64,000 nucleotides of DNA from DASSKA01 sp963839365 (lineage in GTDB: Bacteria; Actinomycetota; Actinomycetes; Propionibacteriales; Nocardioidaceae): contig CAWIUT010000009.1 in NCBI GenBank assembly GCA_963839365.1, positions 1-64,000 on the forward strand, in the 5' to 3' direction. The translations under genes and the position numbers were made by a program. Below the pieces are notes generated by a model. The model saw only the letters and a list, made by a program, of their open reading frames with translations. It had not been told where the DNA came from and did no database searches. This document shows, piece by piece, positions 41,566 to 50,251 of the stretch (within the stretch, counting starts at the first letter, position 1; the number at the start of each line of letters is the position of its first letter).

Positions 41566-43142
41566 CGATCCCTCCTGGTGATCAGGTCGGCTGCCTTCTC
41601 GGCGATCATCACGGTGGGGGCGTTGGTGTTCCCCCGGGGTACGACGGGCATCACGGACGCGTCCACGACGCGCAGCCGCTCCACCCCGCGGACCCGCAGC
41701 TCGGGATCGACCACTGCCTGCCCGGCGGTGCCCATCGCACACGTGCCGACCGGGTGGTACAGCGTCTGGCTCAGCGACCGCAGGTGCTCGTCGATCTCGG
41801 TCCCGCTCGGGCGGGGGCCGGGACGCCACGGCGCGTCGAGGAACCGGGCCAGCGGCGCCTGCGCACAGATGTCCAGGACCCGGCGGATCCCCTCCCGCAT
41901 CGCGTCCAGGTCCTCGGGGTCGTCGTAGTAGCCGGGGTCGATGGCCGGTTGCCAGGTCGGGTCCGCGGAGCGGAGCCGCAGCGAGCCGCGGCTCTTCACC
42001 GACACGAGCGTGGGTCCCGCGGTGAACATCCTTGCCACCGGCTCGTGCAGGCCGTTGTCGTAGAAGCCGCCGGGCGCCACGTGCACCTGCAGGTCCGGCG
42101 CGGCCAGGCCGGGCCGGCTCTTGAAGAACGCGCCGCTCTCGGCGACGTTCGACGCCAGCGGACCGTCGCCGCTGATCCGCCACCGGACCAGATGCGGCAG
42201 GCTGCCCGCCGAGGCGATGTCCGTGGTGCCGCGGGTGCCCCAGAGCAGCGGCACCACCGGGTGGTCGTGCAGGTTCTGGCCCACTCCCGGCAGGTCCGCG
42301 GACACCTCGATGCCGTGGTCGCGCAGGTGCTCGGCCGGCCCGACGCCGGAGAGCATCAGCAGCTGGGGGCTGTTGACGGCCCCGCCGCTCAGCAGCACCT
42401 CGCGACCGGCGCGGGCGACCCGCTCCTCCCCTTTGTGCCGGTAGCCCACTCCGACCGCCGTACCGCGCTGCAACAGGATCCGCGTCGCCAGCGCACGCGT
42501 GCGCACGGTCAGGTTCGGACGGCTCAGGGCCGGGCGCAGGTACGCGTCGGCGACCGACCAGCGCCGGCCGTGCCGGCAGGTCACCTGGTAGAGCCCGGCG
42601 CCCTCCTGCTCGGCGCCGTTGAAGTCGTCGGTGGGCTGGAGCCCCGCCGAGACCGCGGACTCCACCCAGGCGTGCGAGAGCTCGTGGGTGAACCGGCGGT
42701 CCTCGACGTGGAGCGGGCCGTCCTGCCCGTGGTACGGCGCGCCCAGCCGGGTGTTGCGCTCGGCCCGGACGAAGAACGGCAGCACCTCCTCGTACCCCCA
42801 TCCGGTCGCACCGAACTCGTCGCGCCACCGGTCGTAGTCGGCGCGGTGGCCGCGGATGTAGATCATCGCGTTCATCGACGAGCAGCCGCCCAGCGCCTTC
42901 ATCCGCGGCCAGTAGGCCCGCCGGCCGCCCAGCTGCGCCTGCTCGACCGTCTCGTAGTTCCAGTCCCACCGGGTCTTGAAGAGCGTCGAGAACGCGGCCG
43001 GGATGCGGATCTCGTCGGCGTCGTCCTCGGGGCCGGCCTCGAGCAGCAGCACGGTGGTGCCGGGATCCTCGGTGAGGCGCGCGGCGAGCACGGCGCCGGC
43101 GCTGCCCGCACCGACCACGACGTAGTCGTACTCCTCGGCCAC
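41562..43142 (-). CDS. GMC-family FAD-dependent oxidoreductase
   Basis: A glucose-methanol-choline oxidoreductase of 526 aa. The dinucleotide-binding VVVGAGSAGAVLAARL is at the N-terminus and the GMC signature (KALGGCSSMNAMIYIRG) near residue 85. The C-terminal HPVGTCAMG contains the active-site His region and the last VDASVMPVVPRGNTNAPTVMIAEKAA closes the FAD fold. The ALDH behind it suggests a two-step alcohol-to-acid oxidation similar to BetA-BetB, but no choline-specific feature is decisive. The GTG at 43142 is preceded by GAGGAGG. Confidence 0.93.
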   Translation of the reverse strand: MAEEYDYVVVGAGSAGAVLAARLTEDPGTTVLLLEAGPEDDADEIRIPAAFSTLFKTRWDWNYETVEQAQLGGRRAYWPRMKALGGCSSMNAMIYIRGHRADYDRWRDEFGATGWGYEEVLPFFVRAERNTRLGAPYHGQDGPLHVEDRRFTHELSHAWVESAVSAGLQPTDDFNGAEQEGAGLYQVTCRHGRRWSVADAYLRPALSRPNLTVRTRALATRILLQRGTAVGVGYRHKGEERVARAGREVLLSGGAVNSPQLLMLSGVGPAEHLRDHGIEVSADLPGVGQNLHDHPVVPLLWGTRGTTDIASAGSLPHLVRWRISGDGPLASNVAESGAFFKSRPGLAAPDLQVHVAPGGFYDNGLHEPVARMFTAGPTLVSVKSRGSLRLRSADPTWQPAIDPGYYDDPEDLDAMREGIRRVLDICAQAPLARFLDAPWRPGPRPSGTEIDEHLRSLSQTLYHPVGTCAMGTAGQAVVDPELRVRGVERLRVVDASVMPVVPRGNTNAPTVMIAEKAADLITRRDR

Positions 43143-43262
43143 GGCTCCTCCTCGGCGCCCGTCCCCCGGGCTCTCCTCGGTCTTGCGATGAAACGTACCC
43201 GACAAGAACTGCCTTGTGGACAGGCGTCCACGCACACGGCCGCCGGGGCAGGCTGGGCTGCC

Positions 43263-43631
43263 ATGGACCAAGAACACATTCCGGCTCACCTCGACCAGAT
43301 GCCGCCGGTACGCAGCCAGGACGACCTGGACCGGCACTGGCGCGCGCTGATGGGCAAGCTCGGCTTCGCGCACCGCCCGGAGCCGACGACCCTGACGAAC
43401 CTGATGGACCTCCTTGGCCGCCTGCTGGGCGACGAGCCCAGCGGCACGGTCGCGTTCCTCCTCGCCCGGCCGGGCCTCGACCCGATCACCCCCGCCGACC
43501 GGGACTGGGCGGCTGCGCTCACCAGGGCAGCCGCTGTCGCCGGGGTCCCGATCGAGCCGGTGCACCTGGCCACCGACCATGCGGTCCGGGTGTTCGCCCC
43601 CGACGACCTGGCGTCCCGGCACAGCGCCTGA
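43263..43631 (+). CDS. hypothetical protein, 122 aa
   Basis: A small soluble protein starting MDQEHIPAHLDQMPPVRSQD, with a conserved-looking centre DLDRHWRALMGKLGFAHRP and a repeating helical part. No membrane segment or known motif was recognised. It stands alone between a minus-strand operon and an XdhC-type gene, with codon use like its neighbours. No Shine-Dalgarno is visible before the ATG at 43263. It is likely real given its good codon pattern, but no function can be named. Confidence 0.65.
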   Translation: MDQEHIPAHLDQMPPVRSQDDLDRHWRALMGKLGFAHRPEPTTLTNLMDLLGRLLGDEPSGTVAFLLARPGLDPITPADRDWAAALTRAAAVAGVPIEPVHLATDHAVRVFAPDDLASRHSA

Positions 43632-43675
43632 ACCCGCCCGGCCGACTAGGGTGAGCCTGGAGAGGAGGGAGCCCC

Positions 43676-44182
43676 ATGGCGGAGCACACGCGAGCGGCCA
43701 CCCCCACCCTGCTGGTCGTCGGGGACGGCGAGGTCGCCGACGCGCTGGCCTCGATCGGGGCCGCCCTGGGCTGGTCGGTAGCCGTCGTGGACGACATGGC
43801 GGGGGTGCAGCAGGGGCTGCCCGCCGCCGAGGCGGTGGTGGTGCTCAGCCACCACGACGGGCTGGACGGTCCCGCTCTCGCGGCAGCCCTGGACAGCGGC
43901 GCCGGCTACGTCGGTGCCATGGGCTCCCGGCGCACCCAGGATCGCCGGCGCGCCTGGCTGGCAGCGCAGGGCATCTCCGAGCAGACGCAGGCGGTGATCC
44001 ACGGTCCCGCCGGCCTGGACATCGGCGCGGACGCGCCCGGAGAGATCGCGGTGTCGATCATCGCCGAGATCGTCGGCGTGCGCCGCGGCGTCACCGGCGG
44101 CGCACTGCGCGACCGACCGGGCCCGATTCACCCACACCTGCCGCCCGGGGAGGCGCTCTGCCCCGGTGAGCCCGCCCGGTGA
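43676..44182 (+). CDS. XdhC-like Rossmann protein
   Basis: A 168-aa protein matching the C-terminal Rossmann domain of XdhC: TLLVVGDGEVADALASIGAALGW, VVVLSHHDGLDG, GYVGAMGSRRTQDRR and the final GAPGEIAVSIIAEIV-like text. XdhC proteins carry and modify the molybdenum cofactor for xanthine dehydrogenase; the N-terminal MoCo-binding domain with its Cys is missing here. GAGAGGAGGG stands before the ATG. The SDR gene behind overlaps by GTGA. A link to the molybdoenzyme FdhA in this window is conceivable but unproven. Confidence 0.85.
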   Translation: MAEHTRAATPTLLVVGDGEVADALASIGAALGWSVAVVDDMAGVQQGLPAAEAVVVLSHHDGLDGPALAAALDSGAGYVGAMGSRRTQDRRRAWLAAQGISEQTQAVIHGPAGLDIGADAPGEIAVSIIAEIVGVRRGVTGGALRDRPGPIHPHLPPGEALCPGEPAR

Positions 44183-44835
44183 GCGCGCCGGTCCTGCTGG
44201 TCGTCGGCGCCGGGCCCGGCATCGGTGCCGCCGTCGCCCGACGGTTCGGGCGCGCCGGGTACGACGTGGCACTGCTCGCCCGAGGTCAGGAACGGCTGAT
44301 GGCCCTCGCGCGCACCCTCGAGGGCCTCGGGATCACCGCCCGTTGGGCCGGCGCCGACATCACCGATCCTCAGTCGCTGACCGAGACCGTCACCGCGCTC
44401 GGGGAGCCGAGTGGTCGCATCGACGTACTGCACTTCAACCCGAGCGTCTTCCGGCAGAAGGACCCGCTGCAGCTGACCGCGGCCGAGCTGCTCGAGGATG
44501 TCCACCTCGGCGCGGGAAGTCTGCTGACGGCGGTGCAGGCGGCACGGCCGTACCTGCCCCGGGGAGCCAGGGTGCTCGCCACCGGCAGCATGGCCGCGGA
44601 CGCCCCCTGGCACAGGGCCGCCTCCCTCGGGGTGCAGAAGGCGGCGCTGCGCAACCTGGTTCGCAGCCTGGACGCCACGCTGGCCGAGGACGGCATCCGC
44701 GCCGCCTCGCTGACCGTGACCGGCACGCTGAACGAGAGCCCTGCGTTCAGCCCCGACCGGGTGGCCGACGCGCTGTACGACGTGGCCGCCACCCCGGACG
44801 ACGACTGGCGGAGCGAGGTCACCTACAAAGGCTGA
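44179..44835 (+). CDS. short-chain dehydrogenase/reductase family protein
   Basis: An SDR of 218 aa with the NAD(P) motif GAGPGIGAAVARR. The catalytic Ser-Tyr-Lys triad is altered: after TGSMAADAPW the Tyr region reads HRAASLGVQKAALRNL, where the Lys (QK) is present but Tyr is replaced by leucine, so oxidoreductase activity is doubtful. The GTG at 44179 overlaps the XdhC-like stop (GTGA), indicating coupled expression. It may be a binding or regulatory SDR. Confidence 0.85.
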   Translation: MSAPVLLVVGAGPGIGAAVARRFGRAGYDVALLARGQERLMALARTLEGLGITARWAGADITDPQSLTETVTALGEPSGRIDVLHFNPSVFRQKDPLQLTAAELLEDVHLGAGSLLTAVQAARPYLPRGARVLATGSMAADAPWHRAASLGVQKAALRNLVRSLDATLAEDGIRAASLTVTGTLNESPAFSPDRVADALYDVAATPDDDWRSEVTYKG

Positions 44836-44865
44836 ACGCCGGACCCGGAGCCGGAACGGGCCGGA

Positions 44866-45420
44866 TCAGGCGCCGAGCAGCCCGCGGATGTCCTCGGCCG
44901 ACAACGGTGTCGACAGCAGGGCGTCATCGTCCATCACACTGTTGAACAGGGCCGACTTGCGCTCCTTGAGCGCCATCACCTTCTCCTCGATCGTGTCGGT
45001 GGACACCAGACGGTAGACCACCACGGTCTTGTCCTGCCCGATGCGGTGCGTGCGGTCCACGGCCTGCGCCTCGGTGGCCGGGTTCCACCAGGGGTCGAGC
45101 ACGAAGCAGTAGTCGGCCTCGGTGAGGTTCAGGCCGAAGCCGCCGGCCTTGAGGCTGATCAGGAACACCGGCGTGCCGCCGCTCTTGAATCCGTCGATCA
45201 CCTTGGCGCGGTTGCGGGTGCGGCCGTCGAGGTTGGCGAACCCGATGCCTTCGGCGTCCAGGCGGTCGCGAACCTGCCGGAGGAAGCCGGTGAACTGGCT
45301 GAACACCAGGGCCCGGTGCCCGCCCACGGTGAGCTCGACCAGGTGCTCGAGCAGCACGTCGATCTTGCTGCCCCGCACGCTGGCATACTTCTCGTCCACC
45401 AGCGACGGCGCCAGGCTGAG
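44866..45420 (-). pseudogene. SNF2-family DNA helicase, C-terminal fragment (5' truncated)
   Basis: Only the last 184 residues or so of a Swi2/Snf2-type ATPase remain. The helicase C-terminal motifs are intact: GHRALVFSQFTGFL, DGRTRNRA, FLISLKAGGFGLNLTEADY (motif V) and DPWWNPATEAQAVDRTHRIGQ (motif VI), ending KERKSALFNSVMDD. Upstream of LSLAPSLVDEKY the homology ends and the sequence turns into the antisense of the LLM gene. The whole N-terminal ATPase lobe (at least 700 residues in the family) is missing. It has no start codon at the junction and is not expected to work. Confidence 0.85.
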
Positions 45421-46155
45421 CGGATCCGGCTGGGCACCTTGGTGACCTCGGCCACCTTCCGGCTTCCCGGGCCGCTGGCGATCGGGGTCGCGGAGGTGGA
45501 CGCGATGAGCGGCGGCCGGGTGGAGCTCGGTATCGGCGCCGGCTGGTTCGAGGAGGAGCACGACGCCTACGGCATCCCGTTCTTCACGACCGCGCAGCGG
45601 TTCGACCGGCTGGAGGAGTCGCTCGCGGTGATCACCGGGCTCTGGAAGACCCCGCCCGGGGAGCGGTTCTCGTTCGCGGGCAAGCAGTTCCGGCTCGAGG
45701 ACTCCCCCGCGTTGCCGAAGCCGGTGCAGAGTCCGCGCCCGCCGGTGCTGGTCGGCGGCCTGGGCAAGAGGCGCACCCCGTCCCTGCCGGCCCGGTTCGC
45801 CGACGAGTTCAACGTCCCCTTCGGCTCCCTGGAGCAGACGGGGACCCAGTTCCAGCGGGTGAACGAGGCCTGTGTCGGTGCCGGCCGCGACCCACAGTCG
45901 CTGGTGTACTCCACCGCGCTGGTGCTGTGCTGCGGCCGCGACGAGGCGGAGATCGCCCGTCGGGCGGCCAGGATCGGCCGTGGCGTCGAGGAGCTCCGGC
46001 AGGACGGCCTGGCCGGCACCCCCTCAGAGCTGGTCGACAAGATCGGCCGGTACGCCGACCTGGGCTCGACCCGCATCTACCTGCAGACGCTGGACCTGTC
46101 CGACCTCGACCAGCTCGAGCTGGTCGCCGACCGGGTGATGCCCCAGCTGGGCTGA
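45418..46155 (+). pseudogene. LLM-class F420-dependent oxidoreductase, N-terminally truncated
   Basis: This is the C-terminal 245 residues of a luciferase-like monooxygenase-family protein. The first recognisable residues are ERIRLGTLVTSATFRLPGPL, which in the family is preceded by some 65 residues including the first beta-alpha unit and the VWVADH segment. Here these are replaced by SNF2 sequence. The rest is normal: SGGRVELGIGAGWFEEEH, SPRPPVLVGGLG and a C-terminal VMPQLG. TTG 45439 or GTG 45442 could start a short version, but the TIM-barrel N-terminus would be absent. Confidence 0.85.
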
Positions 46156-46347
46156 CAGCTGCTCCCGGCGATGGTGCGCGCTGCAGCCCGCTGATTGGCC
46201 CGGCGCACATCGGGGGAGGATGTCGACCACACCCGTCCTTGGCTGGTCGGACGGCCGACGGTGCAGTCTTGGGTGGTCGAGAAGTCACGAAGCCGGCGCT
46301 CGAGACCACCGTCCAGTTCGGGCAGACCGACGACCAGGAGGTAGTGC

Positions 46348-48525
46348 GTGGGAGACGGGATCCAGGGCTGGCTCGGGTCCACCACGGACCGGATGCTCGC
46401 CTCCGATCCCGGCCTGGGGCGGTTCCGCATGGCGGCCACCGCAGTGGTGTCCATGGGCACCGCCCTCGCCGTCGAGTACGCCTTCGCCGTTGCCATGCAC
46501 GCGCCGCCTCAAGGACGGCTGGTCGCGATGCTGCTCGGTGCCGTGGTGGCCATGATGGGTTCCCAGGCGCTCAGCGGGACCGGGGGCTGGTCCAAGGTGC
46601 GCACCGCGGTGTGGTTCCCGGTGGCGATCGGAGCCGGGCTCCTGGCGGGGACAGCGGTGGGCCGCAACACCGACCTGATGCTCGCCATCTTCGTGCTGGT
46701 GATGTTCCTGGCGGTGTTCGTAGGCCGCTTCGGCCTCCCGTTCTTCTTCTACGGCTTCATGGGCTGGATGGGCTACTTCTTCGCCTCCTTCCTGCAGACG
46801 AGCATGACCGCACTGCCCAGCCTGATGATCGCGGTCCTGATCGGCACCGCCTGGGTGCTGCTGCTGTCCATCACCGTGCTGCGCACCAACCCTCGCCGGG
46901 TGCTCCGGGCCACCTGGCGGGCGTACCTGGCCAGGGGCCGGGCGGTGGCGCGCGCCTGTGCCGAGACGCTGGAGGCAGGCGGCGCCGACGTTCGGCGGCG
47001 TGAGCGGTGGCAGCGCCGGCTCGCGGCCCGGCAGGCGGGTCTGGCCGAAGCGGCGCTGATGATGGAGGGCTGGTCGGAGGAGCCCGGTGCACTGGCCCCG
47101 AACTGGTCCGGCACCGCGCTGCGGCGGCGGCTCCTGGAGATGCAGCAGACCCTGGACCGGCTTGCCGCGGCCAGCAGCGCGCTCGCCGAGGAGCAGTCCG
47201 GCCTGGTGCTCCCGGCCTACCGGGTCGCGGACCGGATCGCCCGCAACGACCACCGGAACGCCGGCGTCGTCGCCGAAGAGCTGCTGCAGCAGAGCCGGCA
47301 GGCGGAGCGCGCCGACACCGCCGGCTGGTGGCCGGCAGTCCACCTCGCCGTTGCCGCGCAGGAGTTCCTCGAGCTGTCCGCGCGGGCCGCCGAGCCCCCG
47401 GAGGTCGGGCAGGGCCAGGACGAGTTCTCCGCGACCGCCCCGCTGATGATGGGCTACCTCCCCGGCTCCCCCGCGGTGGCCAGCGAGGTGCCCGCCCGCG
47501 GCATCAGCTGGAACCCGCTCGCCCGCCTCGACATGACCAGCCGGCAGGCCTTCCAGGTGGCCGCCGCCGGAGCGCTCGCCATCGTGCTCGGCCGTGAGGT
47601 GTCGTCGGTGCGCTACTACTGGGCGGTGATCGCCGCCTTCGTCGTCTTCACCGGGACGGGCACCCGGACAGAGACCTTCATCAAGGCCGCGAACCGGGTG
47701 GTCGGCACCCTCGCGGGGCTGTTCGCCTCGGTCTGGCTCGCGCACGTCACCTACGGCCACACCGACCTGGTGCTCACGGTGATCCTCGCCTCGATGTTCT
47801 TCGGCTTCTACCTGATCCGGGTCTCCTACGCGTACATGATCTTCTTCATCACCATCATGCTGGGTCAGCTCTACAGCGCGCTGCACCTGTTCAGCAGCGG
47901 GCTGCTCGTGCTGCGGCTGGAGGAGACCGCCGTCGGGGCCGCCGCCGGCATCCTGGTGGCGCTGCTCGTCACCCCGCTGTCCACCCGGGACACGGTGCGC
48001 AGCGCGCGGCAGCAGCTGCTCTCCGCGCTCGGCGACCTGCTCGACGCGGCCGCGGACTGGGTGGAGCAGGCGCAGCAGCGCCCGGACCTCGACGCGCTCG
48101 TCCGCTCCGTCGACGATGCCGCCCGCCGGCTCATGCTGGTCGCCCGGCCGCCGACCCGGCCGCTGTGGGGCTACCAGACGCCCCGCGCCCGGCACCGGCT
48201 GCGGCTCTACCAGGCCGTCTCCGCCCAGGGCAGGACCCTGGTCTCCACGCTTTACCGCCGCGGCACGTCCGAGCCCGACTGCGTCGCGGAGGCGTGCCAG
48301 GCGCTCGGGGAGGCCGCCCGCCGTTGCCGCGAGGCCGCGCCCGGGCAGCCGGTGCCGTGGGTGGACGAGCCGCTCGCCCGCGCGGAGACCGCGTTGTTCC
48401 ACCAGCCGTCAGGGGCGGTGCCCACCCACGAGGTGCTGCTGGCCCTGGCCCACCTGCACGGCACCCTGGCCGAGCTGGCCGACAGCACCCGCGGCATCAG
48501 CCGACAGCCGCAGCCTGCACACTAG
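46348..48525 (+). CDS. FUSC family membrane protein (aromatic-acid exporter type)
   Basis: A large membrane protein of 725 aa. Two bundles of about six hydrophobic segments each (residues 25-175 and about 400-545) flank a soluble central region; this is the fusaric-acid-resistance (FUSC/YccS) layout. Typical text is RYYWAVIAAFVVFTGTGTRTETFIKAANRVVGTLAG-like in the second bundle. Relatives export aromatic acids or hydrophobic compounds. The GTG at 46348 has CAGGAGG upstream. It is followed 43 nt later by an alcohol dehydrogenase in the same direction, possibly an operon; the substrate is unknown. Confidence 0.88.
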   Translation: MGDGIQGWLGSTTDRMLASDPGLGRFRMAATAVVSMGTALAVEYAFAVAMHAPPQGRLVAMLLGAVVAMMGSQALSGTGGWSKVRTAVWFPVAIGAGLLAGTAVGRNTDLMLAIFVLVMFLAVFVGRFGLPFFFYGFMGWMGYFFASFLQTSMTALPSLMIAVLIGTAWVLLLSITVLRTNPRRVLRATWRAYLARGRAVARACAETLEAGGADVRRRERWQRRLAARQAGLAEAALMMEGWSEEPGALAPNWSGTALRRRLLEMQQTLDRLAAASSALAEEQSGLVLPAYRVADRIARNDHRNAGVVAEELLQQSRQAERADTAGWWPAVHLAVAAQEFLELSARAAEPPEVGQGQDEFSATAPLMMGYLPGSPAVASEVPARGISWNPLARLDMTSRQAFQVAAAGALAIVLGREVSSVRYYWAVIAAFVVFTGTGTRTETFIKAANRVVGTLAGLFASVWLAHVTYGHTDLVLTVILASMFFGFYLIRVSYAYMIFFITIMLGQLYSALHLFSSGLLVLRLEETAVGAAAGILVALLVTPLSTRDTVRSARQQLLSALGDLLDAAADWVEQAQQRPDLDALVRSVDDAARRLMLVARPPTRPLWGYQTPRARHRLRLYQAVSAQGRTLVSTLYRRGTSEPDCVAEACQALGEAARRCREAAPGQPVPWVDEPLARAETALFHQPSGAVPTHEVLLALAHLHGTLAELADSTRGISRQPQPAH

Positions 48526-48568
48526 GCGCATGCCGAGCACCGGACCGGTGGCAGACTCCCGAGCCACC

Positions 48569-49630
48569 ATGCGAGCGGTCGTGTTCGAGGGGTACGGCGA
48601 GGCCCCCGGCGTCGTCCCGGTCGCGCCGCCGGAATGTCCCGCCGACGGGGTTGTCATCCGCGTCGGTGCCACCGGGGTGTGCCGGTCGGACTGGCACGCG
48701 TGGCAGGGTCACGACCCGGTGACACTGCCCCACATCCCGGGGCACGAGCTGGCCGGCGTGGTGGCACAGGTCGGCCCGGCCGTCGACCGCTGGCGTGTCG
48801 GTGACCGGGTCACCACCCCGTTCGTGTGCGGCTGCGGGCGCTGTGAGTACTGCGCGTCCGGGCAGGCACAGGTCTGCCCGCAGCAGACCCAGCCCGGGTT
48901 CACGGGGCCGGGGTCGTTCGCCGAGCTGGTCGCGATCCACGCGGCCGACACCAACCTGGTCGGCGTGCCGGGGTCGGTGGACATGGTGACGGCCGCCTCA
49001 CTGGGCTGCCGCTTCGCCACCGCGTTCCGCGCGCTCACCGGCCACGGGACCCTCCAACCCGGCGACTGGCTCGCGGTGCACGGCTGCGGCGGTGTCGGGC
49101 TGTCGGCCGTGATGGTGGGCGTCGCCCTGGGCGCGCGTGTCGTTGCCGTCGACGTCACCGACGCTGCCCTGGAGCGGGCGGCCGGGCTCGGAGCGCACGA
49201 AGTCGTCGATGCCCGCTGCATCGACCCCGTGGAGGCGGTCCGGGCGGTGAGCGGCCCAGGCGCACATGTGTCCGTGGACGCCCTGGGGTCGAGCGAGACC
49301 GCCGTGGCTTCGGTGCGCTGCCTGCGCCCGCGCGGGCGGCACGTGCAGGTGGGGCTGCTGCTGGGTGAGCAGTCCACGCCCCCGCTGCCGATGGACCTCG
49401 TGGTCGCCAAGGAGCTGGCCGTGCACGGTTCCCACGGCATGTCCGCTCGCGACTACCCCGCCATGCTGGACCTGGTGGCCTCGGGGGCGTTGCGTCCGGA
49501 ACGGCTCGTCGGGGACGTGATCGCTCTGGAGGACGCGCCGGCGGCGCTGGCAGCGATGAGCCGCCCGGGCTCCTCGGCCGGGATGACGGTGATCGCGATG
49601 GCCGGGGAGGGTCAGAACCCCGCGGGATAG
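48569..49630 (+). CDS. zinc-dependent alcohol dehydrogenase (MDR superfamily)
   Basis: A 353-aa medium-chain dehydrogenase. The catalytic zinc ligands are in GVCRSDWHAWQGH and PGHELAG, the structural zinc cysteines in CGCGRCEYCASGQAQVC, and the NAD-binding loop is GCGGVGLSAVM with VVAVDV at the end of the next strand (Asp favours NAD). The closest text is to the AdhA/alcohol dehydrogenase group. An in-frame ATG at 48530 would lengthen it by 13 residues. Its 3' end overlaps the convergent DUF4232 gene by 19 bp. Confidence 0.92.
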   Translation: MRAVVFEGYGEAPGVVPVAPPECPADGVVIRVGATGVCRSDWHAWQGHDPVTLPHIPGHELAGVVAQVGPAVDRWRVGDRVTTPFVCGCGRCEYCASGQAQVCPQQTQPGFTGPGSFAELVAIHAADTNLVGVPGSVDMVTAASLGCRFATAFRALTGHGTLQPGDWLAVHGCGGVGLSAVMVGVALGARVVAVDVTDAALERAAGLGAHEVVDARCIDPVEAVRAVSGPGAHVSVDALGSSETAVASVRCLRPRGRHVQVGLLLGEQSTPPLPMDLVVAKELAVHGSHGMSARDYPAMLDLVASGALRPERLVGDVIALEDAPAALAAMSRPGSSAGMTVIAMAGEGQNPAG

Positions 49631-50130
49631 GACGTGGGGCGGTACATCTTGGTGGTGCAGACTCGTGCGTGCAGCGCCCGCTCGTAGACGCGAGGCCGGA
49701 ACGCCAGCCGGAACGTGACTGCCGCGATCCGGGTGGCGTGGCACTGACGCGGAAGGGTCACCCCCGGCACGACGTACCCCAGGGTGACGTTGGTGTGTCC
49801 GCCCGGTGCCAGCCGCACCGCGTGCGCCTTGACGCCGGCGGGCGCCGACCGGTAGCCGGCCGGGTGTCCCGATGCCTTCCGGTAGCGGAAGGTGGGATAG
49901 CCGTAGAGGCGGCAGGCCCGGTCACCGACGTTGGTGATCCGGAACTTCACGTACCGATGGCTGGTCGCTGCCTCGGTCCCTGCCTCGACCACCCGCAGGT
50001 GAGGGGCACGGCAGCCTGGGGTGCGGACCTCGGACGCCGACGCCCTGGCGACGGGCCCCAGCACGGTGACGGCGCTCAGGGCGAGAGCGAGAGCTGTGAC
50101 GGCGCCCGGCACACGACTCGACAGGGACAT
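49612..50130 (-). CDS. DUF4232 domain secreted protein
   Basis: A 172-aa exported protein. A signal peptide (SSRVPGAVTALALALSAVTVLGPVARASA) ends near residue 32. The domain PGCRAPHLRVVEAGTEAATSHRYVKFRITN has the DUF4232 pattern, with Cys residues near the beginning and later (RACRLYGYPTFRY, PRQCHATR, HARVCTT) that may form disulfides. AGGAGGAGG precedes the ATG at 50130. It is common in actinobacterial cell-surface proteins; function unknown. Confidence 0.88.
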   Translation of the reverse strand: MSLSSRVPGAVTALALALSAVTVLGPVARASASEVRTPGCRAPHLRVVEAGTEAATSHRYVKFRITNVGDRACRLYGYPTFRYRKASGHPAGYRSAPAGVKAHAVRLAPGGHTNVTLGYVVPGVTLPRQCHATRIAAVTFRLAFRPRVYERALHARVCTTKMYRPTSYPAGF

Positions 50131-50237
50131 GGCTGGCTCCTCCTCCTGTCGCCGGACGTGACCGGCGCACACTTCGACTACTACCCAGACGCTGCTGCCG
50201 TCCGATCGGTTGCCCCGTCGAGGTGGCCGGACCGGCG

Positions 50238-50243
50238 TACAGT
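50238..50243 (+). promoter_or_regulatory. -10 box (TACAGT) for the 2H phosphoesterase
   Basis: TACAGT ends 8 nt before the GTG at 50252; no Shine-Dalgarno is present, so transcription probably starts at or next to the codon. Confidence 0.45.
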
Positions 50244-50251
50244 GCACAGCC

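Noticed and set aside
40048..43142. Choline-to-betaine pathway (betA-betB)
   Set aside because: The ALDH resembles GabD2-type enzymes and the GMC protein lacks a decisive choline signature; no betaine transporter or betI is near. Only family-level names are given.
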